A stretch of 43,957 nucleotides of DNA from assembly GCA_026391115.1 (NCBI GenBank), contig JAPLER010000068.1:1-43957 (forward strand). The letters run 5' to 3'. Source of the stretch: Bacteroidota bacterium. GTDB taxonomy: Bacteria; Bacteroidota; Bacteroidia; Chitinophagales; Chitinophagaceae. This document shows positions 1 to 7,582 of the stretch, in pieces. Under the pieces are notes generated by a model, which saw only the letters and a program-made list of their open reading frames with translations, was not told the origin of the DNA and searched no databases. Within the stretch, counting starts at the first letter, position 1. Each line of letters begins with the position of its first letter. The position numbers were made by a program, and so were the translations under genes.

Positions 1-14
1 AAATTTTAATCAAA

Positions 15-674
15 ATGCTAGCATCACAATTAATACATACCACATTTCCAGTTTTAAATTTATTAGATAAAGTATCTTTTGCATTGCAATTAATGGAAGA
101 TTACGACATTGTTCATTTGCCTGTAATTAGTGAAGAAAAGTTTGTTGGTATTGTAAAAAAAGAAGACTTGCTTGATGTAGATGAAACTACAGTTATTGCT
201 GCATTGCAAGAAAATTTTATTGTAAAATGTGTTAAAGAAGAAGAACATTTTTTGACAGTAGTAAAAGTTGCTGCAGAAAATAATTTAGCTATTGTTCCTG
301 TCGTAAATAATCAATCAGAAATTGTAGGCTCAATAAGTGTAATTGAAATTTTAAATGCTATCAACAATTTTGTTGGCAATGAAGAACCTGGTGGAATTAT
401 TGTTTTAGAAATGGATAGAAGAAATTTTGCGTTTGGTGAATTAAGTAGATTGGTTGAAACAAACGATGCGTATTTAACACAACTGAATACCAGTGTAGAT
501 AAAACTACGGGGTTATTATTTGCTACTATTAAAGTAAATAAAATTGAGATAAGTGATATTGTAGCTACGTTTCAACGCTACGATTACAACGTAAAATATT
601 ATTTTGGCGAAGAACAATTTGCCAATGAATTAAAAGACAACTACAATCATTTAATGGCTTATTTGAATATGTAA
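15..674 (+). CDS. CBS-pair domain protein with ACT-like tail
   Basis: A 219-residue soluble protein with two CBS motifs (about residues 1-58 and 65-118), followed by a segment (about 128-205) that reads like an ACT-type regulatory fold. CBS pairs usually bind adenine nucleotides and regulate a partner or an attached domain; no enzymatic domain is present, so it is probably a stand-alone sensor. The ATG lies 14 bases into the window, so its upstream neighbour is not visible. It converges with murA with only 28 bases between the stop codons. Family call is firm; the ligand and target are unknown. Confidence 0.8.
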   Translation: MLASQLIHTTFPVLNLLDKVSFALQLMEDYDIVHLPVISEEKFVGIVKKEDLLDVDETTVIAALQENFIVKCVKEEEHFLTVVKVAAENNLAIVPVVNNQSEIVGSISVIEILNAINNFVGNEEPGGIIVLEMDRRNFAFGELSRLVETNDAYLTQLNTSVDKTTGLLFATIKVNKIEISDIVATFQRYDYNVKYYFGEEQFANELKDNYNHLMAYLNM

Positions 675-702
675 TTTCTTGAAGCAATAAAAATAATTTA
701 CC

Positions 703-2007
703 TTATATTCTCTTAATATCTGCTCCCAAAGTTCTCAACCTTTCATCAATATTTTGATAGCCTCTATCAATTTGTTCTATGTTTTGAATAGTACTCTTTC
801 CTTCAGCACTCAATGCTGCAATAAGTAATGCCTGACCAGCACGAATATCTGGACTGCTCATTGTAATACCACGTAATTTGTTTTTTCTACCTAAGCCTAT
901 AACTGTTGCTCTGTGTGGATCACAAAGAATAATTTGAGCTCCCATATCTATTAATTTATCAACAAAAAACAAACGACTTTCAAACATTTTTTGATGAATT
1001 AAGATACTCCCTTTTGCTTGTGTGGCAACTACCAAAACAATACTTAATAAATCTGGTGTAAAGCCAGGCCAAGGGTGATCGCTCATTGTCAACACACCTC
1101 CATCTAAAAAGGTCTGTATTTCATAACTTTCTTGAGCTGGAATATGAATATCATCACCAGTAATATTCATTTGAATACCCAATTGAGAAAATTTTTCTGG
1201 AATAATTCCTAAGTGTTCAACACCTGCACCTTTAATTAAAACATCACTTTGTGTCATTGCTGCAAGCCCAATAAAACTGCCTACTTCAATCATATCTGGC
1301 AACAGTGTATGTGTTGTTCCATTTAGTTTTTCAACACCATCAATCACTAACATATTGCTACCAATTCCTGAAATTTTTGCACCCATACGAACCAACATTT
1401 TACATAATTGTTGTAAGTATGGTTCGCAAGCTGCATTGTAAATGGTTGTTGTGCCTTGTGCCATTACTGCTGCCATTAAAATATTTGCAGTGCCTGTAAC
1501 ACTTGGTTCGTCAAGCAACATAAAAGTTCCTTGCAATTGAGGTGTTGATATTTCAAAAACACTTTGCTCTTGGTTATAATTAAATTTTGCTCCTAATTTC
1601 TCAAAGCCAATTATATGTGTGTCTAACCTCCTTCTACCTATTTTATCTCCTCCGGGCTTTGGAATATAGGCTTTTTTAAAACGTGCCAACATAGGACCAG
1701 CAAGCATAACTGAGCCTCGCAACATTCCACCTCTTTTTCTAAAAGCTTCACTTGCCAAATAATCAACATTAATATCATCTGCTTGAAACTTACAAGTATG
1801 CTCATCTATTCTATTCACTTTTACGCCCATTTCTTGCAATAAATCTATTAAAAGATTGACGTCAATAATGTTTGGAATATTGTTGATTGTTAATTCATCA
1901 GCAGTTAATAAAACAGCACTAATAATTTGTAGTGCTTCATTTTTTGCACCTTGAGGAACAATTGTTCCATTTAATTGTTTTCCACCTCTTACTTCAAAAC
2001 TTGCCAT
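703..2007 (-). CDS. murA: UDP-N-acetylglucosamine 1-carboxyvinyltransferase
   Basis: MurA catalyses the first committed step of peptidoglycan synthesis, moving enolpyruvate from PEP to UDP-GlcNAc in the cytoplasm. The 434 residues match family length, and the GAKN motif with Lys22-Asn23 is in place. In the active-site loop the sequence reads PGGDKIG, so Asp121 stands where E. coli has Cys115. Cys-to-Asp MurA enzymes (Mycobacterium, Chlamydia) are active but not alkylated by fosfomycin, so intrinsic insensitivity is inferred. Monocistronic; a TATTTTTG -7 element lies about 37 bases upstream of the ATG. Confidence 0.97.
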   Translation of the reverse strand: MASFEVRGGKQLNGTIVPQGAKNEALQIISAVLLTADELTINNIPNIIDVNLLIDLLQEMGVKVNRIDEHTCKFQADDINVDYLASEAFRKRGGMLRGSVMLAGPMLARFKKAYIPKPGGDKIGRRRLDTHIIGFEKLGAKFNYNQEQSVFEISTPQLQGTFMLLDEPSVTGTANILMAAVMAQGTTTIYNAACEPYLQQLCKMLVRMGAKISGIGSNMLVIDGVEKLNGTTHTLLPDMIEVGSFIGLAAMTQSDVLIKGAGVEHLGIIPEKFSQLGIQMNITGDDIHIPAQESYEIQTFLDGGVLTMSDHPWPGFTPDLLSIVLVVATQAKGSILIHQKMFESRLFFVDKLIDMGAQIILCDPHRATVIGLGRKNKLRGITMSSPDIRAGQALLIAALSAEGKSTIQNIEQIDRGYQNIDERLRTLGADIKRI

Positions 2008-2043
2008 TATTTTAAATTAATTTTAATATTTCAATACAATAAA

Positions 2044-2051
2044 CAAAAATA
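2044..2051 (-). promoter_or_regulatory. putative -7 element of murA
   Basis: TATTTTTG on the minus strand fits the Bacteroidota -7 consensus TAnnTTTG and sits 37 bases before the murA ATG. I see no good TTTG -33 element upstream, so this is tentative. Confidence 0.3.
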
Positions 2052-2169
2052 GCAGCTAGGTTCTATTAGACTAATTTATTTTAAAAAATCATTATATCCT
2101 ATACCGCTAGTAAAGTATTTATTTATTCTAAATAATCAAAAGGAATAATTGCGTAATATTACAACTGCT

Positions 2170-3357
2170 ATGAGAATTATTTATGCAATATTTTTTTTAT
2201 GCCTGTTAAGTAAAAACGCTAAAAGTCAATTGCATCAAAAGGAAGCCAAAAAATTGACAGCCTTTAATTTTTCTATGCTCAGTGGAGGCACTATAATTCT
2301 ACAAGCACAGTTAAATGATTTTAGCGATACATTAAATTTTGTTTTTGATACTGGCAGCGGAGGCATATCATTAGATTCGTCAACTGCTGCTCATTTTAAT
2401 TTAGTATCACAAAAGTCAGACAAATTTGTAAAAGGCATCGCAGGTGTAAAACCATTATTTTTTTTAAATAATCATACACTTAAGTTGAAAGGGTTAAGTG
2501 TTGAACATTTGGATTTCCATATAAATAATTATGATATTTTAAGTAATGCTTATGGTATAAAAATAGATGGTGTCATAGGCTCTAGTTTTTTAAGGAGATA
2601 TATAATCAAAATAAACTACAATATCAATCTTATAGAAGTATTTGAACCTGGTTATGTTAAGTATCCTAAACGTGGAATTGTTATAAAACCAAATTTTAAT
2701 AGTTTACCTACTTTTAATACTACTATAACTGATAATGTAAGCAGCAATGGCGAAATTATTTTTGATACAGGTGCTGGTTTAAATGCTTTACTAACAGAGG
2801 ACTTTATTGTTGATAACAATTTAATTAGCCCCAAAAGAAAAAAATTTACAACCCAAGCTGAAGGTTTAGGGGGAAAAAAAACGATGCAAACAACTGTTGT
2901 TAGCAAAATACAAATTGGACCATATAAATTTAAGCTTGTTCCAGTTTATTTATTTAAAGACGAATTTAATGTAATTGGTTATCCAAAAAATTTAGGTGTA
3001 ATTGGTAACGACATTTTGAGAAGATTTAATCTTATCATTAACTATCCCAATCAAGAAATTCATTTAAAACCTAACAGTCACTTTTTTGATGATTTTGATT
3101 ATTCTTACACAGGTTTAGGGTTATATCAAATAAATGGGCAAATACGTATTGAAGATGTAATGCCAAACAGTCCAGCAGCCAAAGCTGGAGTAATGCCTGA
3201 TGATATTGTTTTTGCGGTTGATAATAACTTTACACAAAATATGCAAACCTATAAACAAGCATTACAAAGCTCTGGTAATTCGGTAAAACTTCTAATTATT
3301 AGAAATGGCGAACCCATAACAATTGTATTGCAAATAGCTCATTTGTTACAAGATTAA
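2170..3357 (+). CDS. secreted retropepsin-like aspartyl protease with C-terminal PDZ domain
   Basis: An exported protein with an N-terminal signal peptide (hydrophobic run then KSQ), two aspartyl-protease half-sites (FDTGSGG near residue 60 and FDTGAG near residue 199) and a PDZ domain over about the last 80 residues. Two DTG motifs in one chain mean both catalytic aspartates of a clan AA protease are supplied internally. Bacteroidota carry many such two-DTG plus PDZ proteins of unknown substrate. I chose ATG 2170; a TTG at 2149, preceded by AAAGGA, would add seven residues before the signal peptide and cannot be excluded. Stands alone between divergent or convergent neighbours. Confidence 0.8.
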   Translation: MRIIYAIFFLCLLSKNAKSQLHQKEAKKLTAFNFSMLSGGTIILQAQLNDFSDTLNFVFDTGSGGISLDSSTAAHFNLVSQKSDKFVKGIAGVKPLFFLNNHTLKLKGLSVEHLDFHINNYDILSNAYGIKIDGVIGSSFLRRYIIKINYNINLIEVFEPGYVKYPKRGIVIKPNFNSLPTFNTTITDNVSSNGEIIFDTGAGLNALLTEDFIVDNNLISPKRKKFTTQAEGLGGKKTMQTTVVSKIQIGPYKFKLVPVYLFKDEFNVIGYPKNLGVIGNDILRRFNLIINYPNQEIHLKPNSHFFDDFDYSYTGLGLYQINGQIRIEDVMPNSPAAKAGVMPDDIVFAVDNNFTQNMQTYKQALQSSGNSVKLLIIRNGEPITIVLQIAHLLQD

Positions 3358-3369
3358 TTCAACAAAAAA

Positions 3370-3393
3370 GCCATCCCATAGAAATGGAACGGC
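3370..3393 (-). terminator. weak hairpin terminator of the small lipoprotein gene
   Basis: Read on the minus strand, an imperfect hairpin (GCCGTTCCAT ... ATGGGATGGC) is followed by TTTTTTG. It lies about 70 bases past the stop of the lipoprotein gene. The stem has mismatches, so strength is uncertain. Confidence 0.4.
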
Positions 3394-3464
3394 CTCTAAC
3401 GATTGCTTGCCATATGAAAACTTTTCATTTTTCTAAACGCAATCAATTTAGAAAATTAATAATT

Positions 3465-3692
3465 TTAGTGTGCTTTTGGAGCAGCAGCTTTTGCTACTGA
3501 ATCAGCTTTTGCTACTGAATCAGCTTTTGCTTTTAAAGCAGCAGAATCTACAGTTGGAGCAGCTGGAGCAGTTGCTTTTGCTACTGAATCTTTGTAAGCT
3601 TGAGAATTTGTGTCAACTGCTGGAGTTTTACTTTCGCCGTTGCTGCAAGCAACAAAACCTGTAATAGCTAATAAACCTAATACTTTTTTCAT
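3465..3692 (-). CDS. small Ala/Lys-rich lipoprotein with DSVAKA repeats
   Basis: A 75-residue protein with a lipoprotein signal peptide and lipobox FVAC, so it is probably anchored by lipidated Cys16. The mature part is low-complexity, with three DSVAKA units, two directly tandem and encoded by a near-perfect 18-nt repeat (GCTTTTGCTACTGAATCA on the plus strand). No enzymatic motif is visible. Small Ala/Lys lipoproteins of this kind are common in Bacteroidota and may act as envelope spacers or peptidoglycan tethers, but that is only a guess. The plus-strand ORF over the same DNA, rich in Leu and Gln, is an antisense shadow of the repeat. Confidence 0.7.
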   Translation of the reverse strand: MKKVLGLLAITGFVACSNGESKTPAVDTNSQAYKDSVAKATAPAAPTVDSAALKAKADSVAKADSVAKAAAPKAH

Positions 3693-3744
3693 TTTGTAAT
3701 TTTTTTTAGTGAATGATTTGCTATTTATACCAAAGCGTTGAAAA

Positions 3745-3816
3745 GGTAACCCATCTATTTTAAAATATTCTAAAAATATTTTTTTAGAGATTGTTTGGGT
3801 TACTTTTACAACCCAA
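3745..3816. promoter_or_regulatory. inverted repeats upstream of the sigma factor gene
   Basis: GGTAACCC at 3745-3752 is mirrored by GGGTTAC at 3797-3803, and a second palindrome, TTGGGTT-N8-AACCCAA, occupies 3795-3816. Both lie between the divergent lipoprotein gene and the sigma factor gene, within about 90 bases of the chosen GTG start. Such symmetry suits an operator or an autoregulated promoter region, but no known binding motif is matched. Confidence 0.3.
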
Positions 3817-3835
3817 TAGTATTAACTACAGAATA

Positions 3836-4402
3836 GTGAAATCTGAATTAAACGAACAAGCATTATTACAAGGATTGGCAAACAATGACACAAAAGCCAT
3901 TGAAACCATTTATAAGCAAAATTATAATATGGTTCAAACTCTGATTCTTAATAACAATGGAAGTTATGATGATGCAAGGGATATTTTTCAGGAAGCAATG
4001 ATTGCACTGTATGAAAAAGCACGAAATGAATCATTTGTTTTAACCTGTAAAATTAATACGTATGTATATTCAGTATGTAGGCGACTTTGGCTTAAAAGAT
4101 TACAACAGCTTGGTAAATATAGTAATCAAATTGAAAATTTGGAAGAAACGATATCTGTTGAAGATGATATTGAAATGCAAAAAAAACGCAATGCCGAGTT
4201 CATTATAATGGAAAGAGCTCTAGGTAGTATGGGCGAACCTTGTAAGAGTTTATTAGAAGGATATTATTTAAAGAAAATGGATATGCAATCTTTAGCAAAA
4301 GAATTTGGATATACTAATGCAGATAATGCAAAAAATCAAAAATATAAATGCCTGATGCGTTTAAAGAAAATGTTTTTTGCTCAATATAATATTGGTGAGT
4401 AA
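3836..4402 (+). CDS. RNA polymerase sigma-70 family factor, ECF-like
   Basis: A 188-residue sigma factor with region 2 (DARDIFQEAMIALYEKA, about residues 46-62) and a C-terminal region-4-like helix-turn-helix (LLEGYYLKKMDMQSLAKEFG, then KNQKYKCLMRLKKMF). The longest ORF opens at TTG 3791, but that start lies inside a palindrome and adds a tail atypical of the family; GTG 3836 gives a natural N-terminus. The next gene starts 18 bases after the stop and has an anti-sigma-like N-terminus, so the two probably form a sigma/anti-sigma pair. Targets unknown. Confidence 0.82.
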   Translation: MKSELNEQALLQGLANNDTKAIETIYKQNYNMVQTLILNNNGSYDDARDIFQEAMIALYEKARNESFVLTCKINTYVYSVCRRLWLKRLQQLGKYSNQIENLEETISVEDDIEMQKKRNAEFIIMERALGSMGEPCKSLLEGYYLKKMDMQSLAKEFGYTNADNAKNQKYKCLMRLKKMFFAQYNIGE

Positions 4403-4420
4403 GTAAAAATAAGTAAGTAT

Positions 4421-5533
4421 ATGGATGACATTTTATTAATACAATCAATTGAACGCTACTTGGCTGGTGAAATGCAACCTGCTGAAAAAGCATACTTTGA
4501 AGAGTTGAGACAAAACACACCAGAGATTGATCAAATGGTTGTAGAACATAATATGTTTTTGCATCAAATGGATAATTTTAGTAGCAGAGTTTCTTTTAAT
4601 CATAATCTAAATAACATTCACGCTAAACTTTTGTCACTTGGCGAAATTAATGATGGAGCAACTCCATCATTAAAAGGAAAAGTGGTTAGCATATTCCATA
4701 AATACAAAAAAGTTACTGGAATTGCAGCAGCTGTGGGTGGTGGAATTGCTTTATTTACAAGTATGCTTGTGTCATCTTACAACAATAACAGACCTGCTGT
4801 TGAAATGTTAAGTTCTTATCAGGAAAAGTTGCAACGACAAATTGTAGCGTCTAACAAAGAAATTAAAGAAATTAAAAGTAAAATACAAGGCGATGTTGAA
4901 ATGTTAAATGGAGGTTCGTCTTTTTTAATTGATGGCAAAGGATATTTACTAACAAATGCACACGTGCTTTATGGAGCAACAAATGCAAGTGTATATGATG
5001 AAAGCGGAAAGGAATTCAATGCAATAATTGCTTATAAAAATGAGGCTAAGGATTTAGCCATTTTAAAAATAGTTGATGAAGATTTTGCATCAATAAAAAC
5101 TCTGCCTTATGGCATTAAAAAAACTAATGTTGATTTAGGAGAGGAAGTTTATACCATTGGGTTTCCAAATTTTCCAAGAACAGAAGTTGTATTTAATGTT
5201 GGTTACTTAAGTAGTGCAAAAGGGTTTAATGGAGATACATCTACTTGCCAAATTCAAATGAATGCCAATCATGGAAATAGTGGTGGACCTGTATTTAACA
5301 ATCGAGGTGAAATAATTGGCGTATTAAGTACAAAACTTTCAAAAGCTGACGGTGTAAGTTTTGCTGTAAAAAGCAAAGAAATTTATGGAATAATTGAAGA
5401 TTTAAAAAATAGTGACACGACTTATTCAAATATAAAAATCAACAACTCAAATAATCTAAGTAAGTTAGATAGAGTTGAACAAATAAAGCAAATCGAGAAA
5501 TATGTCTTTATGGTAAGGGCTTATAAAAAATAA
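4421..5533 (+). CDS. membrane-anchored trypsin-like protease with anti-sigma-like cytoplasmic region
   Basis: A 370-residue protein of three parts. Residues 1-75 are a soluble acidic helical region (IERYLAGEM then ELRQNTPEIDQMV) like the cytoplasmic part of Bacteroidota anti-sigma factors. A single membrane segment follows at about 98-118, then a coiled coil (128-160), then an S1C/HtrA-type trypsin domain with the complete triad His181 (TNAHVLYG), Asp211 (DLAILKI) and Ser287 (GNSGGP). No PDZ domain is present. Immediate linkage to the sigma gene implies one transcript. Inference: a sensor in which the exported protease and the sigma-binding region share one chain. A strong terminator follows. 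Confidence 0.82.
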   Translation: MDDILLIQSIERYLAGEMQPAEKAYFEELRQNTPEIDQMVVEHNMFLHQMDNFSSRVSFNHNLNNIHAKLLSLGEINDGATPSLKGKVVSIFHKYKKVTGIAAAVGGGIALFTSMLVSSYNNNRPAVEMLSSYQEKLQRQIVASNKEIKEIKSKIQGDVEMLNGGSSFLIDGKGYLLTNAHVLYGATNASVYDESGKEFNAIIAYKNEAKDLAILKIVDEDFASIKTLPYGIKKTNVDLGEEVYTIGFPNFPRTEVVFNVGYLSSAKGFNGDTSTCQIQMNANHGNSGGPVFNNRGEIIGVLSTKLSKADGVSFAVKSKEIYGIIEDLKNSDTTYSNIKINNSNNLSKLDRVEQIKQIEKYVFMVRAYKK

Positions 5534-5540
5534 TAAAAAA

Positions 5541-5570
5541 ATGCTTTTCATTTACGAAAAGCATTTTTTT
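5541..5570. terminator. bidirectional hairpin terminator
   Basis: ATGCTTTTC-ATTTAC-GAAAAGCAT followed by six T residues; a perfect 9-bp stem. It sits 7 bases after the stop of the anti-sigma/protease gene and also overlaps the last codons of the convergent RmlD-like gene. Confidence 0.85.
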
Positions 5571-6399
5571 ATTCCCTCATCAAAACTTAAAGGATTATAA
5601 TTTAGTAGCGTATTGGCTTTTTCAATGCTAACAATACTTTTTTTAGCTCTCTTGACAGTTTCATTAAAATTATTTTCATTTACTGGTATTATCAATCTTG
5701 TATCAAGATTGATTAAAGTTGCTATTTTTAATGCCATTTCAAAAGGAGTAATTATTTGAGAACCACTTAAATTAAATGTACCAAGTTGCTTTTCATTTAT
5801 TATGGTTTCAATTGCCCTACAAATATCTTCAACATAAGTTGGTTTTCTGATTTGATCATCAACAACCTGTATTGTTTGGTTCTTTAATAAGCTATCTACA
5901 ACCCATTGTACAAATGTTTTTCTTACTTTATTTGTAGCTGCACCATAAATAAATACAGGTCTAATAATGGTACAAGTAATTTACTTTCAGCATAAAAATT
6001 TATAGGTTTACACTCATCATCTTCGCAGTGATTATTTCCTTCTCCATAAACAAAATCAGTACTCAAAAAAATAAAATGAGCATTATGGTTTGTACTTGAT
6101 TTTGCCAATAGAGCTGTTGCGTAAACATTAGTCTTTATGCACAATTGTTTATCAATTTCACAATCATTTGGTTTGCTCATTGCTGCACAATGCACTACTA
6201 TATTGGGTTTTATTTGATTAACATTATAATCAACTAGATTTTCATCAGTAATATCACAGCAAAAATTTGTAACTTGCAAATCATCACAATCAACGAATTC
6301 GCTTTTTGTAATTGAAAACAACTCAAAGTTTTTGTTTTGTAAAAATCTTAATAAATGTCTTGCCAAAAAGCCGTTGCCCCCTGTAATTAAAACTTTCAT
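5552..6399 (-). pseudogene. RmlD/SDR-like sugar-nucleotide reductase, broken by an internal deletion
   Basis: The 5' part (ATG at 6399) encodes a Rossmann start MKVLITGGNGFLARHLL and reads normally to AESKLLV; it then shifts into a frame that ends at 5923. The correct continuation resumes in another frame as TIIRPVFIYG, runs on through the track ORF at 5552-5737 and ends KKCFS at the terminator. Compared with RmlD-family proteins, about ten residues are missing at the junction, so this is a short deletion with frame loss rather than a one-base slip. RmlD reduces dTDP-4-dehydrorhamnose; Bacteroidota have many RmlD-like paralogs, so the exact substrate is open. May be real decay or an assembly fault. 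Confidence 0.75.
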
Positions 6400-6507
6400 T
6401 CAACAATTATAAACAATCAAATTTTGTTTTTAACATTTCTTGTAAACAAATAAATTTATATTTACACCGCAAATGTTTTGAAGAAAAAAATTTAATACTA
6501 AATTCCT

Positions 6508-6515
6508 TACATTTG
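6508..6515 (+). promoter_or_regulatory. -7 element of the pfkA-pyk promoter
   Basis: TACATTTG, followed by C, matches TAnnTTTG. Transcription would begin near 6520, which makes the upstream GTG (6520) unusable and supports ATG 6547 as the pfkA start. A TTTTG lies 27 bases upstream, longer than the usual spacing. Confidence 0.4.
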
Positions 6516-6546
6516 CTATGTGTATTTATTACACATTAAATATTTT

Positions 6547-7533
6547 ATGAATAGTACAAAGGTTACAAAGATTGGTGTTATGACTTCAGGAGGAGATTCT
6601 CCTGGAATGAACGCAGCTATTCGTGCTGTTGTAAGAACTGGTATCTATAATGGATTAGAGGTTTTTGGTATAGTACGTGGTTATAATGGTTTAATTGAAA
6701 ATGATATTTTTAAAATGGATTCTCGTAGCGTTGCAAATATTATTCAACGTGGTGGTACTATTTTAAAAACAGCAAGAAGTAAGGCCTTTACAACGCCAGA
6801 AGGAAGAGCAACAGCGTATGAAAATTTAAAAAAACACGGTATTAATGGCTTAGTAATTATTGGCGGTGATGGTAGTTTTAAAGGGGCTCAAACTTTTAGC
6901 AACGAATATGATATACCTTGTATTGGTTTGCCAGGAACGATTGATAAAGACATTGCAGGAACTGATGTAACTATTGGATTTGATACAGCTGTAAACACTG
7001 CAGTTGAAGCAATAGATAAAATTCGTGATACAATGGATGCACATGACAGGTTGTTTATAGTAGAAGTTATGGGTAGAGATGCTGGTTATATTGCATTGCA
7101 CAGTGGTATTGCAACTGGTGCAGAAAATATTTTAATACCAGAAACTAAAACCGATCTTGAAGATTTAATTGCATCTTTAACCGAAAAAGAAAAAAGAAGA
7201 AAACTGGTAAATCTTGTAGTGGTAGCTGAAGGTGGAGAATATGGAGATGCTAATAAGCTAGAAGCAATTATAAAAGAAAGAATACCCAATGCAGATACAA
7301 GAGTTTGTATTTTAGGGCACATTCAACGTGGTGGTTCACCTAGTTGTGAAGATAGATTAATTGCAAGCCATATGGGTTATTATGCTGTTGAAAGTTTATT
7401 GTGTGGCAGACACAATGTAATGGTTGGAGTTATCAATAATAAAATACATTACACACCACTTGATAAAGCTGTTAAAGAAAAACAAAAAATAGGACAAGAG
7501 TGGATGAAGATTGTTAAAATATTAGCCTCTTAA
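6547..7533 (+). CDS. pfkA: ATP-dependent 6-phosphofructokinase
   Basis: Phosphorylates fructose 6-phosphate to fructose 1,6-bisphosphate in glycolysis. The 328 residues match PfkA length. Visible motifs are TSGGDSPGMN (nucleotide loop), IGGDGS with Gly where PPi-type enzymes have Asp, PGTIDKD with Gly rather than Lys (so ATP- not PPi-dependent) and the catalytic Asp of TID, MGRDAG, and LGHIQRGGSPS (effector/substrate loop). The common TIDND reads TIDKD here, a variant I believe is seen in relatives. The track start (GTG 6520) is replaced by ATG 6547 on homology and promoter position. pyk follows after 49 bases: a glycolytic pair. Confidence 0.96.
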   Translation: MNSTKVTKIGVMTSGGDSPGMNAAIRAVVRTGIYNGLEVFGIVRGYNGLIENDIFKMDSRSVANIIQRGGTILKTARSKAFTTPEGRATAYENLKKHGINGLVIIGGDGSFKGAQTFSNEYDIPCIGLPGTIDKDIAGTDVTIGFDTAVNTAVEAIDKIRDTMDAHDRLFIVEVMGRDAGYIALHSGIATGAENILIPETKTDLEDLIASLTEKEKRRKLVNLVVVAEGGEYGDANKLEAIIKERIPNADTRVCILGHIQRGGSPSCEDRLIASHMGYYAVESLLCGRHNVMVGVINNKIHYTPLDKAVKEKQKIGQEWMKIVKILAS

Positions 7534-7582
7534 TTAAAAAAAATAAAAGCGATTAATTACGCTTGAATACATAACAATTTAT

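Noticed and set aside
3470-3664. Plus-strand 64-aa Leu/Gln-rich ORF
   Set aside because: It is the antisense of the Ala/Lys lipoprotein gene; the low complexity comes from the 18-nt repeat, and the minus strand has a proper lipobox and start.
6520-6546. GTG start of pfkA
   Set aside because: It would fall at the predicted transcription start; ATG 6547 matches family N-termini.
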